From: Nostoc sp. UHCC 0702
GTDB lineage: Bacteria; Cyanobacteriota; Cyanobacteriia; Cyanobacteriales; Nostocaceae
NCBI GenBank assembly: GCA_017164015.1
Contig: CP071065.1
Location: 186,001 to 250,000, forward strand
Direction of reading: 5' to 3'
DNA: 64,000 nucleotides
Part shown: one piece after another, positions 28,547-37,318 of the stretch
How positions within the stretch are numbered: the stretch's first letter is position 1
Layout: each line of letters starts with the position of its first letter
Program-made: the position numbers and the translations under genes
Notes under the pieces: model-generated
What the model was told of the DNA's origin: nothing
Database searches by the model: none
The model's input: the letters and a program-made list of their open reading frames with translations, nothing else

Positions 28547-29272
28547 ATGAGTCTAAATAGCCCCCTGGATTTTTCCCGCACTTTCTTAACGGCAATGTCA
28601 ACGCGGATGTTCTGTTATTACGAAGATCGCATTCCCCAAGATGCGAGTTTGTTAGTAGTCAGCAATCACCGCAGCTTTATGGATGCACTGGTTTTAATGG
28701 CGGCGCTATCAAGTCCGATTCGTTTTGCTTGCCATCATTACATGGGACAAGTGCCGGTGATGCGGGAGTTTGTGACAGAACAACTAGGGTGCTTTCCTTT
28801 GGAGGAAACCCAAAACCGCCAACAAAGCTTTTTTGTGCAGTCACAGGTATTGTTGCGTTCAAAGCAGATGGTGGGAGTATTTCCGGAAGGAACTAAGCCG
28901 ATGGTGAAATTTACCCAGCCAAATCATTTGGGTGAATTTCAGCGGGGATTTGCTCATTTGGCATTGCGGGCTGATGTGCAGGATTTAGCTATTTTACCGA
29001 TCGCGATCGCCTCCTTAGAAGAAGTCAATACTAATGGTTTTCCTTTGAGGATGTTGAGTTTATTCGACCCTTCAGAACCTTTATTTAATCAATCTGGTTG
29101 GCATCCCTTAGTAATCTATCGTCGGCTTGCCGTATTAATCGGTCGTCCTTACTGGATTACTCCCCAACATCAACAGAAATATCATGGCAAACAAGCAAAA
29201 ACTGTTGTCGCTGAACTAACAGAACACTGCTACAGTGAAATTGCCCAATTACTACATCAAGGATGTTATTAA
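28547..29272 (+). CDS. 1-acylglycerol-3-phosphate acyltransferase-like protein (PlsC family)
   Basis: 241 residues. The HX4D acyltransferase motif is in VVSNHRSFMDALVLM (near residue 45), and the glycerol-phosphate site is VGVFPEGTKPM (near 111). The family transfers acyl chains to lysophosphatidic acid at the membrane; substrate preference here is unknown. It is one of two PlsC-type genes in the window (the other is at 38340). It stands alone. Confidence 0.82.
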   Translation: MSLNSPLDFSRTFLTAMSTRMFCYYEDRIPQDASLLVVSNHRSFMDALVLMAALSSPIRFACHHYMGQVPVMREFVTEQLGCFPLEETQNRQQSFFVQSQVLLRSKQMVGVFPEGTKPMVKFTQPNHLGEFQRGFAHLALRADVQDLAILPIAIASLEEVNTNGFPLRMLSLFDPSEPLFNQSGWHPLVIYRRLAVLIGRPYWITPQHQQKYHGKQAKTVVAELTEHCYSEIAQLLHQGCY

Positions 29273-29632
29273 CGAATTGCACATTGAAAATGTGACAATT
29301 ACAGCTAAAAGGTATAGAAAATATACTTTTGTATACCTAGAGTCATATATGAAGGACAACCACAGAAATTATGTAACTAGTTTTCTGGAATTAATTCGGC
29401 TTTTTTGCCGACAAACTAATTATTATATTAGTTGTGCTAAATTGATTTGCCCTTGAGTAATCAAGATATATTCAATTTAGTTGTTGCTGAGTGAGGTTCT
29501 GATTTTATTAGACTTGTAAACGCAGTATACCACTGCAAAGGTAGTATTATCCCAGACTGATAAAGTATTAGTTTTGTATAAGTAAAACTCTATAAGAGCT
29601 ATAAGTTTAATTGAATTAATTTAAATTTAACA

Positions 29633-30454
29633 ATGCTAGAAGTTGAGCTAAAACCCTGTTTCCTGACTCCTAAACGAGTACAACTAGACTATCCATTGTT
29701 TGTGTATTTGCCAGGAATGGATGGAACTGGTCAACTATTGCGATCGCAAACTGCGGGATTAGAAAGAAGCTTTGACGTGCGCTGTTTGGCGATCCCCAGG
29801 AAAGACCTCACTAGTTGGGACGTGCTAGTGGATAATGTCTTGGGCTTGATCCAGGCAGAATTAGAAAAAAGCTCCACTAGACCAGTTTACTTGTGTGGCG
29901 AGTCCTTTGGGGGCTGTTTGGCGATGAAAGTGGCAATTAAAGCGCGGCTTTTGTTTAAGCGAATTATCCTAATTAACCCAGCTTCAGCCTTTCATCTGCG
30001 CCCTGTGCTGAATTGGGCATCTCAGCTAACTTACTTTGTGCCAGAAAGCCTTTATGATTTTGGCGCATTGGGATTATTACCGTTTTTAGCATCTTTAGAA
30101 CGCATGACCAGAAGCGATCGCCATGAATTGCTGAAAACAATGCGTTCTGTACCACCCCAAACAGTGCATTGGCGGTTGTCTTTGCTAAGAGAGTTTGAAG
30201 TTGACGAAAACCAGTTACATGACCTCAAACAACCAGCTTTGTTGATTGCTGGTGCTAGCGATCGGCTTTTACCTTCTGTAATTGAAGTCAGGCGGATAGC
30301 AAATATTTTACCTAACGCCAAGATGATGATATTGCCTGAGAGTGGACACGCTTGCTTATTAGAGAAAAATATTAACCTCTATGAAATTCTCAAAAGCCAA
30401 AAATTTATAGAAAGTAAGACTGATAAAGTTAAGGGGTTAGAGGTGAAAGGATAA
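29633..30454 (+). CDS. Alpha/beta hydrolase
   Basis: 273 residues. The oxyanion/nucleophile elbow is CGESFGGCLAMKVA (Ser near residue 90, GxSxG); a catalytic Asp is likely in LIAGASDRLLPS and the His in LPESGHACLLEKN. YLPGMDGTGQLLRSQ near the N-terminus is the HG-like oxyanion loop. Cyanobacterial proteins of this look are related to plant chloroplast esterase/DGAT-like (PES) domains; the substrate is not predictable. A strong hairpin follows. Confidence 0.82.
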   Translation: MLEVELKPCFLTPKRVQLDYPLFVYLPGMDGTGQLLRSQTAGLERSFDVRCLAIPRKDLTSWDVLVDNVLGLIQAELEKSSTRPVYLCGESFGGCLAMKVAIKARLLFKRIILINPASAFHLRPVLNWASQLTYFVPESLYDFGALGLLPFLASLERMTRSDRHELLKTMRSVPPQTVHWRLSLLREFEVDENQLHDLKQPALLIAGASDRLLPSVIEVRRIANILPNAKMMILPESGHACLLEKNINLYEILKSQKFIESKTDKVKGLEVKG

Positions 30455-30588
30455 AGTTAGGATGAAGAGCGATCGCATCCTGCGCGGACTAAGGAAAGAT
30501 GACAGAGCAAATATAAAACTATGTGCGTGGCTACAGCGTAATTCATTAAACTCATTAATACAAACCAAAAATAGCTAAGTGAGAAACA

Positions 30589-30621
30589 AGATCCCCGACT
30601 TCTTTGAGAAGTCGGGGATCT
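30589..30621 (+). terminator. Perfect 15-bp hairpin (terminator-like repeat)
   Basis: AGATCCCCGACTTCT, loop TTG, AGAAGTCGGGGATCT. There is no T run directly after it. The CCCCGACTTCTT hairpin is a frequent dispersed element in Nostoc genomes (from memory), so it is both a repeat and a plausible terminator for the hydrolase gene. Confidence 0.65.
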
Positions 30622-30682
30622 GAAGTTGTGGATGATTCTGGAAAGAAAGTAACTTTTTAAATATTAATAAAAATAAAAAATA

Positions 30683-30907
30683 TCAGTTAACATGATATGC
30701 CGTTATCACTATTCTCTTGTCTGAACTATATACGGACTCGACTCTTGGATATTCGTTATGAATCCACCATACTTTTATTCTATTAGACTGTGCAGGTGCG
30801 CTACCTGAGATTGAATACCCTGCCTGAGTCATTAAGGTTTCAAAAGTATTTGAGTCGAGTACCGCACAATTAAAATGTATTTGGTGTCTGTTTAGGGTCA
30901 TAGCCAC
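30683..30907 (-). CDS. Hypothetical small protein
   Basis: 74 residues, unrecognised. MTLNRHQIHFNCAVLDSNTF is followed by YSISGSAPAQSNRIKVWWIH. No membrane segment. It overlaps the end of the next minus-strand gene by 38 bases in another frame. The two may be a coupled pair, or one longer gene split by a frameshift. Confidence 0.4.
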   Translation of the reverse strand: MAMTLNRHQIHFNCAVLDSNTFETLMTQAGYSISGSAPAQSNRIKVWWIHNEYPRVESVYSSDKRIVITAYHVN

Positions 30908-31178
30908 CCTGGTAAGTCGTAAAAATCCTATATCCTGGTAATACTAAAGCAATTCCAGTGGAACTGTGAATTTCACCGGGATATTTATAGGGAATATCAT
31001 CTGGTACGCTCCCGCCAATGCGAAAACTAAAACCAAGTAGCCATATATACAAACCAGGTATTAGTAAATCCATGCTATATGCAATAGCTCTCATTGCCTC
31101 ATTTTCCTTGAAAGAAGCACGATTTCTGGTTATAGCGAATTTTTTGGAGATATTTTTCAGGTTTGTGGTTTCTAACAT
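30870..31178 (-). CDS. Hypothetical protein beside the CRISPR relic
   Basis: 102 residues from the ATG at 31178 (74 from the Met at 31094). The frame continues upstream into the CRISPR repeat at 31186, which would encode LLGIETK, so that part is surely not the native N-terminus. One hydrophobic stretch, MDLLIPGLYIWLLGFSF, then a soluble tail with YKYPGEIHSSTGIA. No family recognised. Confidence 0.4.
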   Translation of the reverse strand: MLETTNLKNISKKFAITRNRASFKENEAMRAIAYSMDLLIPGLYIWLLGFSFRIGGSVPDDIPYKYPGEIHSSTGIALVLPGYRIFTTYQGGYDPKQTPNTF

Positions 31179-31185
31179 AGTCTTA

Positions 31186-31453
31186 GTTTCAATCCCCAAT
31201 AGGGATTGAGTAAGTTTTAAGCGTTTCAATTCTTAAGAGGGATAAAGTGTTTTGCAACTCGCCGCATGACTTTACCAGAACTTAAACAACACGCAGCAGG
31301 TTTCAATCCCTGTGAGGGATAAACTGTTTGGCAATACTTAATTGTAACAAGTGGGTGACATAGGGTCAAGACGTTTCAATCCTTGTGAGGGATAAACTGT
31401 TTTGCAACTCTATATTTTTAGCAAAATATTGAGAAAACATTCTCGTTTCAATT
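31186..31453 (-). CRISPR. Short decayed CRISPR array, no cas genes
   Basis: Repeat copies start at 31186, 31223, 31300, 31373 and 31445. The best are 36 bases (31300-31335, 31373-31408): GTTTCAATCC, then YTGTGAGGGATAAACTG, then TTTTGCAAC. The last three starts are spaced 73 bases apart; the 31223 copy is divergent; the 31186 copy abuts it with no spacer; the 31445 copy is cut after GTTTCAATT. Spacers: 31259-31299, 31336-31372, 31409-31444. The mirror of the repeat ends in GGATTGAAAC, the usual crRNA 5'-handle side, so transcription is likely on the minus strand with the degenerate trailer at the left. No leader or cas gene is present. Confidence 0.8.
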
Positions 31454-31458
31454 GACTA

Positions 31459-31620
31459 ATGACCAATGAGAAAGAACAACTAAATAAAGTCATGGTGCAA
31501 ATTAAATGTGTTTTAGCTTATCTGCCAGCCTTAGATGTCTGGAGAGCATACCAACGATATAACAATTTGTGCTTGTTGGGAGATGTCAAGCGCCTCACCC
31601 CTTCGCTACAACCTGAATAG
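31459..31620 (+). CDS. Possible small gene, 53 residues
   Basis: ATG at 31459, stop at 31618. MTNEKEQLNKVMVQIKCVLAY continues to LPALDVWRAYQRYNN and ends LTPSLQPE. It is amphipathic and not low-complexity. The start lies in a TGACTAATGACCAATGA repeat that truncates the last CRISPR repeat. It ends 26 bases before the EcsC-like gene, so it could be its small partner. No homology recognised; a chance frame cannot be excluded. Confidence 0.3.
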   Translation: MTNEKEQLNKVMVQIKCVLAYLPALDVWRAYQRYNNLCLLGDVKRLTPSLQPE

Positions 31621-31646
31621 GAAGACTTTCAGGACAGTGCTTAACA

Positions 31647-32798
31647 ATGCAAGACAAATCCCAACAAGAAACAGAGGTGAAGGAATCATTTAATTCACCT
31701 ACAAAAGCGTCAGAAGTAGAAATCAAGGCTCAACCATCAGTACCAGACGAACCCTCTTTATTTGAGTCTTTTGCACAAACTGTTGCTCAAACTGGCACAG
31801 AAGTTTTCACCACGGCTATAGAAGTCGGAGCAGTTGCTGCAAAACAAACACAAAAGTTAATTGAGCAAACAACTCAAGCTACTGGTGAAGTCGTCAATCG
31901 CCTGAGCGAAAATTGGCTAATTCGTAAACTATCTGGAGTATTAAATTTAAATTGGTTGATTGGTTCTACCAATGTTGTTGATCTAGAAAAAGCAGAAACA
32001 GGGGTAAACAAGCTTAAGCAAAAATATCCCCAGGAATCACCCAGTGAGATTTCTCACCGCATCATGGTAGAAAAAGCAACCAAAGCAGGCGGCATTGGAT
32101 TAGCAACTAGTATTTTACCAGGAATAGCAACGGCATTGTTTGCTATTGATCTAGCAGCCACAACAGAATTACAGTCAGAAATGGTTTATCAAATTGCATC
32201 TGCCTATGGGTTAGATTTAAAAGATCCTGCTCGTAAAGGAGAAGTGTTAGCAATTTTTGGTTTAGCATTGGGTGGCGGTCGTCTTTTGAAAGCTGCGGGA
32301 TTAGGCTTACTGCGAAACGTGCCTTTTGCTGGTGCAGCGATCGCAGCTAGTTCAAATGCGACAATGATTTATTCGTTGGGGTATGCAGCTTGTCGATTTT
32401 ATGAAGCCAAGCAAGATCCATCAGTATCGCTGACATCACCCCAGACACTAGCAAGTTTAAAACAAGAGAGTGAAAAATATCTAGAAACAGCGATCGCTCA
32501 GGAATCGGTAATGGATCAAATTTTAGTTCACATGATCCTTGCCAGTCATCCAGAGAAGACCTGGGAAGAAATTTTACCAGAGTTGCAAGCTATAAACCTC
32601 AGTCCTGCCTCCTTAGATGTGATTGCCCAAAATATTAAATCACCCCAGCCTTTGGAAACACTGCTGAATCAGTTGAACCGTGATTTTGCCATACCTTTAC
32701 TGGCACAGTGTGAAAAAATTGCCAGGCTTGACAGTAAGGTTACACCAATTGAACAAGAGATTATTCAAGCGATCGCCAACAAATTTGATTTGATTTAA
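31647..32798 (+). CDS. EcsC-like membrane-associated protein
   Basis: 383 residues. A charged N-terminus and an amphipathic stretch (about 45-95) precede a Gly/Ala-rich hydrophobic core (GGIGLATSILPGIATALFAI, then LALGGGRLLKAAGLG and NVPFAGAAIAASSNATMIYS). It ends in a helical domain with many acidic residues (about 255-383). The core resembles EcsC/DUF697-like proteins; this is a weak family call. Start ATG at 31647. Its cellular role is unknown. Confidence 0.6.
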   Translation: MQDKSQQETEVKESFNSPTKASEVEIKAQPSVPDEPSLFESFAQTVAQTGTEVFTTAIEVGAVAAKQTQKLIEQTTQATGEVVNRLSENWLIRKLSGVLNLNWLIGSTNVVDLEKAETGVNKLKQKYPQESPSEISHRIMVEKATKAGGIGLATSILPGIATALFAIDLAATTELQSEMVYQIASAYGLDLKDPARKGEVLAIFGLALGGGRLLKAAGLGLLRNVPFAGAAIAASSNATMIYSLGYAACRFYEAKQDPSVSLTSPQTLASLKQESEKYLETAIAQESVMDQILVHMILASHPEKTWEEILPELQAINLSPASLDVIAQNIKSPQPLETLLNQLNRDFAIPLLAQCEKIARLDSKVTPIEQEIIQAIANKFDLI

Positions 32799-32799
32799 A

Positions 32800-32950
32800 G
32801 TCAATAGTCAATAGTCAATAGTCATTGGTCAGTTGACAGTTGTCAGTTGACAGTTGTCAATTGTCCCCCCATCCCCCTCATCTCCCTCATCTCCCTCATC
32901 TCCCTCATCTCCCCATCTCCGTATCCCCCCATCTCCTCATCCCCCCTCGC
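32800..32950. repeat. Mixed tandem repeats upstream of pepA
   Basis: GTCAATAGTCAATAGTC units, then TTGACAGTTGTCAGTTGACAG, then four CTCATCTCC copies and CCCCATCTCC variants. No coding signal. Confidence 0.8.
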
Positions 32951-33018
32951 CCCTCAGTCTGAAAAAAGAATTTTAAGCAATACTGGTACAAGAAGGAATA
33001 TTTACACAAAATCCCAAC

Positions 33019-34515
33019 ATGGCAATTCAACCTAGTGATACGCCTTTATTGGAATGGGCGGGTGATACTTTAGCAATTGGATTATTTGAAGGTGCAGTAG
33101 AGTTCACCGGTGAACTAGCGACTTTAGACGAGAAGTTTGGCGGCATTTTAAAAGAACTAGTTGCCGAAGAACAATTTACAGGCAAAGCCAATATCACAGG
33201 CAAAGCCAACAGCACGATTTTCACTCGTGTGGGTGCTGGTAGCTCAGTTAAGAAAGTGATTTTCGTAGGTTTGGGTAAACCAGAAGCGCTAAAATTAGAC
33301 ACTGTGCGACGTGCTGCTGCTGCTGCTGCCAAGGTAGCGAAAAAGCAAAAAAGCAAAACTTTGGGCTTTAGTTTTCCTTTATGGAACAATGATCCAGCGG
33401 CAACAGCCCAAGCGATTGCAGAAGGAACAGAACTAGTACTTTACAAAGATACTCGCTTCAAGTCTGAGCCAGAAGATAAAGACCCAGAAATAGAATCCGT
33501 AGATTTACTGGGATTCGCTGGACAAGAAGCAGCCATTGCCCGCGCTAATCAAATCGTGTCTGGTGTATTTTTGGCAAGGCAACTAGTAGCAGCACCAGCC
33601 AATGCGGTAACACCGATTACATTAGCCGAAACCGCACAAGCGATCGCCACAGAACACGGTTTGCAACTAGAAATTTTGGAACGGGAAGATTGTGAAAAGT
33701 TGGGCATGGGTGCATTTTTAGGAGTCGCCCAAGCTTCAGACTTGCCACCAAAATTTATTCATCTCACCTACAAACCAGAAGGTACACCTAAGAAAAAACT
33801 GGCAATTATTGGTAAAGGTTTAACCTTCGACTCTGGCGGACTCAACATTAAAGGTGCTGGTAGCGGCATCGAAACCATGAAAATTGATATGGGTGGTGCA
33901 GCTGCTACCTTGGGTGCAGCCAAAGCGATCGGTCAGTTAAAGCCAGAAGTTGAAGTACACTTTATCTCGGCGGCCACTGAGAACATGATTAGCGGTCATG
34001 CCATGCACCCTGGTGATATCCTCACAGCATCTAACGGCAAAACCATCGAAGTCAACAACACTGATGCTGAGGGACGTTTGACCTTAGCAGATGCCTTAGT
34101 ATTTGCCGATAAATTAGGATTAGATGCGATCGTCGATTTAGCTACCCTGACTGGTGCTTGTGTGATTGCCTTGGGCGACGACATTGCCGGTTTGTATACT
34201 CCCGATGATGGTGTAGCTTCCCAGCTAGAGAAAGCTGCTGAAGCCTCAGGGGAAAAAATTTGGCGGATGCCAATGGAAGAAAAATATTTTGAAGGATTGA
34301 AATCTGGCATTGCCGATATGAAAAACACCGGGCCTCGTCCTGGTGGTTCCATTACCGCAGCCCTTTTCCTCAAGCAATTTGTCAAAGATACCCCTTGGGC
34401 GCACTTAGACATTGCCGGGCCAGTGTGGGCAGATAAAGACAATGGCTACAACAACACCGGAGCAACAGGTTACGGCGTCCGCACATTGATTAACTGGGTG
34501 CTAGGCGCTGAATAG
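33019..34515 (+). CDS. pepA: Leucyl aminopeptidase (M17 family)
   Basis: 498 residues, normal for PepA. Hexameric, two-metal cytosolic aminopeptidase. Signature [12 protein letters not shown] (near residue 349), catalytic Lys/Asp block [20 protein letters not shown] (near 267) and [12 protein letters not shown] are all present. The N-terminal macro-like domain is intact. ATG at 33019 is followed by [13 protein letters not shown]. The 3' side enters a large tandem repeat region. Confidence 0.95.
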   Translation: MAIQPSDTPLLEWAGDTLAIGLFEGAVEFTGELATLDEKFGGILKELVAEEQFTGKANITGKANSTIFTRVGAGSSVKKVIFVGLGKPEALKLDTVRRAAAAAAKVAKKQKSKTLGFSFPLWNNDPAATAQAIAEGTELVLYKDTRFKSEPEDKDPEIESVDLLGFAGQEAAIARANQIVSGVFLARQLVAAPANAVTPITLAETAQAIATEHGLQLEILEREDCEKLGMGAFLGVAQASDLPPKFIHLTYKPEGTPKKKLAIIGKGLTFDSGGLNIKGAGSGIETMKIDMGGAAATLGAAKAIGQLKPEVEVHFISAATENMISGHAMHPGDILTASNGKTIEVNNTDAEGRLTLADALVFADKLGLDAIVDLATLTGACVIALGDDIAGLYTPDDGVASQLEKAAEASGEKIWRMPMEEKYFEGLKSGIADMKNTGPRPGGSITAALFLKQFVKDTPWAHLDIAGPVWADKDNGYNNTGATGYGVRTLINWVLGAE

Positions 34516-34850
34516 GGGATGAGGGGATGGGGAGATGAGGGGATGAGGGAGATGAGGGGATGAGGGAGATGAGGGAGATGAGGGAGATGAGGGAGATGAG
34601 GGAGATGAGGGAGATGAGGGAGATGAGGGAGATGAGGGAGAAAATAACTAATTCCCAATTACCAATTACCAATTCCCCATTACCAATCCCCAATTACCAA
34701 TTACCAATCCCCAATTACCAATTCCCAATCCCCAATTACCAATTACCAATTACCAATTCCCAATTCCCAATCCCCAATTACCAATTACCAATTACCAATT
34801 ACCAATTACCAATTACCAATCCCCAATCCCCAATTCCCAAATTCATGCTA
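34516..34850. repeat. Two adjoining minisatellites (GATGAGGGA, then CCAATTA)
   Basis: From 34516 to 34640, about a dozen copies of the 9-mer ATGAGGGAG, the last eight or nine nearly perfect. From 34650 to 34845, a run of CCAATTA and CCAATTCC/CCAATCC units. Frames through them are low-complexity and not genes. The remaining 34850-34971 probably carries the plsX promoter. Confidence 0.9.
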
Positions 34851-34971
34851 TCTTGGGCTAGCCGCCAAAACCTGTTGCAATAGCGACAAGCGTAATTTGG
34901 CAGTCAGAAAGTTACGGTTTTTCAGCAAAGCCATCTGGTAAAATTTGTAAGGTTTCTAGAAGCTCTGAGCG

Positions 34972-35997
34972 ATGAGATCGACTGGCGTACGGATAGCAAT
35001 TGACGCAATGGGAGGGGATCATGCACCCGGAGAAATCGTTGCTGGCGCATTGCGAGCAATGGAAGAGTTGGGTGTAAAAGTCCTGTTGGTGGGTGATCCC
35101 CAGCAAATTGAAGCTGCGTTGCCACCAAAAACGAATTTGCAGCAGGTAGAGATCGTTCCTGCCCAAGAAGCGATCGCAATGGATGAGGAGCCTTTAAACG
35201 CTGTTAGGCGCAAACGAAAGGCTTCCATTAATGTAGCGATGGATTTAGTTAAGAATCAGCAAGCAGATGCCGTGTTTTCTGCTGGGCACTCTGGGGCAGC
35301 AATGGCAGCAGCATTGCTCCGCCTGGGACGATTGCCAGGAATTGACCGCCCAGCTATTGGAACGGTTTTTCCTACTATCATCGCTGGCAAACCAGTACTA
35401 ATACTTGATGTCGGCGCTAATGTAGACTGCCGCCCTAAGTTTTTAGAGCAGTTCGCAGTCATGGGGACAATTTATAGTCAGTGCGTGTTGGGTACAACCG
35501 AACCCAAAGTAGGTTTATTGAATATTGGTGAAGAAGATACTAAGGGTAATGAGGTAGCTCTGCGCGCTCACCAGCTGCTGCGGGAAAATTCCCAAATTAC
35601 TTTTATTGGTAATGCCGAAGGGCGTGATGTGCTTTCCGGTAACTTTGATGTGATTGTATGCGATGGCTTTGTGGGCAATGTGTTATTAAAATTTGCCGAA
35701 GCTGTTGGAGAAGTAATTCTGCAAATATTGCGAGAAGAATTACCACAAGGATTGCACGGTCAAATCGGCACGGCACTTTTAAAACCCAACCTCAAGCGAA
35801 TTAAGCAACGAATGGATCACGCAGAACATGGTGGTGCTTTGCTCTTGGGCGTGGCAGGAATTTGTTTCATCGGCCACGGTAGCTCTCAAGCGCCCTCAAT
35901 TTATAATGCCATTCGTATGGCAAAAGAAGCTGTGGATAATCAGGTATTGCAACGACTCCAGTCCCAATATGAAATCCTACAGCAAGAAAGTGATTAG
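34972..35997 (+). CDS. plsX: Phosphate acyltransferase PlsX
   Basis: 341 residues. Makes acyl-phosphate from acyl-ACP for phospholipid synthesis. VRIAIDAMGGDHAPGEIVAG at the N-terminus is the family signature; GHSGAAMAAALLRLGRLPGI and AEHGGALLLGVAGICFIGHG follow as conserved blocks. Cytosolic, peripheral to the membrane. First of a fatty-acid/phospholipid cluster with fabH, fabD and a plsC-type gene, all plus strand, separated by repeats of 100-220 bases. Confidence 0.96.
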   Translation: MRSTGVRIAIDAMGGDHAPGEIVAGALRAMEELGVKVLLVGDPQQIEAALPPKTNLQQVEIVPAQEAIAMDEEPLNAVRRKRKASINVAMDLVKNQQADAVFSAGHSGAAMAAALLRLGRLPGIDRPAIGTVFPTIIAGKPVLILDVGANVDCRPKFLEQFAVMGTIYSQCVLGTTEPKVGLLNIGEEDTKGNEVALRAHQLLRENSQITFIGNAEGRDVLSGNFDVIVCDGFVGNVLLKFAEAVGEVILQILREELPQGLHGQIGTALLKPNLKRIKQRMDHAEHGGALLLGVAGICFIGHGSSQAPSIYNAIRMAKEAVDNQVLQRLQSQYEILQQESD

Positions 35998-36137
35998 CAA
36001 TCAGCATTAAGCAGTCAATAGTCAATCAATAGTCAAAAATTCAGCTGTCCTGTATTTAGTTTGCACTGTCCGGGCTGTAAAAATGCCCACGCCACAAAAA
36101 TAAATTGGTTGTTACTGGATGCAAATTAACTCATAGC

Positions 36138-36197
36138 TAATGACTAATGACTAATGACTAATGACTAATGACTATTGACTATTGACTATTGACTAAA
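36138..36197. repeat. TGACTAATGACTATTGAC heptamer repeats before fabH
   Basis: Five TGACTAA copies followed by TGACTAT copies; similar units lie at 36013-36040. Part of the fabH leader. Confidence 0.8.
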
Positions 36198-36221
36198 AGC
36201 TGATAGCTTGGGAGGGCAGGA

Positions 36222-37214
36222 GTGGAAAAATTAGGCATAGCAATTATCGGAAGTGGCTCGGCAGTACCAGAAACTTCCATCGACAACCAGGCACTAAGTC
36301 AACTGGTTGAAACATCAGACGAGTGGATCACCACAAGAACAGGAATTAGTCAACGGCGTTTGGCACTTCCTAGTGAGTCATTGACTACACTTGCAACAGC
36401 TGCTAGCAATCAAGCGATCGCTGCCGCCAAAATTAAACCAACCGACTTAGATTTGATTTTGCTGGCAACATCTACGCCTGATGACTTGTTTGGCACCGCT
36501 TGTAGGATACAAGCCCAATTAGGAGCCACTAATGCAGTAGCTTTTGATTTGACAGCCGCTTGTTCCGGATTTGTATTTGGGCTAATAACAGCTGCCCAAT
36601 ACATCAGAACAGGAGTTTATCAAAATGTACTGTTGATAGGAGCAGATATCCTCTCCCGTTGGGTAGATTGGCAAGACCGACGTACTTGTGTATTGTTCGG
36701 TGATGGTGCTGGAGCGGTAGTATTGCAGGCGAATGATAGCGATCGCCTACTCGGATTTGCCCTCAAAAGTGATGGCACTCAAAATCATTACCTCAACCTG
36801 AATTATAAAGCATCACCCCAAGAACTGATTCCAGGCACACAGATTACTCAAGGCACATTCCAACCCATAACCATGAATGGCAAAGAAGTATACCGCTTTG
36901 CTGCCCAAAAAGTGCCAGAAATTATCGATAAAGCCTTGTTTCAAGCTAACTTGAGTGTTGAGCAAATAGATTGGTTACTTTTGCATCAAGCTAATCAGCG
37001 GATTCTTGATGCTGTAGCCCAACGTCTAAATATTCCAGAACATAAAGTAATTAGCAATGTTGCTAATTACGGTAATACCTCCGCCGCCTCTATTCCTCTA
37101 GCCCTAGATGAAGCTGTAAGGCAAGGAAAAATTAAACCCAATGACATTATTGCCACATCCGGCTTTGGTGCCGGTCTGACTTGGGGCGCGGCAATTTTTC
37201 AATGGGGAAGGTAA
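36222..37214 (+). CDS. fabH: 3-oxoacyl-ACP synthase III (KAS III)
   Basis: 330 residues, GTG start at 36222 preceded by a strong GGAGGGCAGGAG ribosome-binding stretch that supports it. Condenses acetyl-CoA with malonyl-ACP to start fatty-acid synthesis. Catalytic Cys114 (DLTAACSGF), His255 (LLLHQANQRI) and Asn285 (NYGNTSAASI) are all in place, and GFGAGLTWGA closes the fold. Downstream of plsX and upstream of fabD, the common bacterial order. Confidence 0.96.
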   Translation: MEKLGIAIIGSGSAVPETSIDNQALSQLVETSDEWITTRTGISQRRLALPSESLTTLATAASNQAIAAAKIKPTDLDLILLATSTPDDLFGTACRIQAQLGATNAVAFDLTAACSGFVFGLITAAQYIRTGVYQNVLLIGADILSRWVDWQDRRTCVLFGDGAGAVVLQANDSDRLLGFALKSDGTQNHYLNLNYKASPQELIPGTQITQGTFQPITMNGKEVYRFAAQKVPEIIDKALFQANLSVEQIDWLLLHQANQRILDAVAQRLNIPEHKVISNVANYGNTSAASIPLALDEAVRQGKIKPNDIIATSGFGAGLTWGAAIFQWGR

Positions 37215-37318
37215 AGAGTTAAGAGTTAGGAGTTAGGAGTTATGAGTTTTTAATTAACTCCTCACTCAGAACTCTTAACTGTTCACTTCTTCGACCACTG
37301 ACCACTGACTAATGACCA

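Noticed and set aside
29235..29456. 73-codon frame overlapping the end of the acyltransferase gene
   Set aside because: It starts inside the acyltransferase gene in another frame and shows no family pattern.
32847..33035. 62-codon frame through the CTCATCTCC run before pepA
   Set aside because: Repeat-derived [10 protein letters not shown] product.
34470..34883. Low-complexity frames over the two minisatellites after pepA
   Set aside because: They consist of repeated HLPHLPHLP, SLISLIS or REMREM units and arise from the repeat periods.
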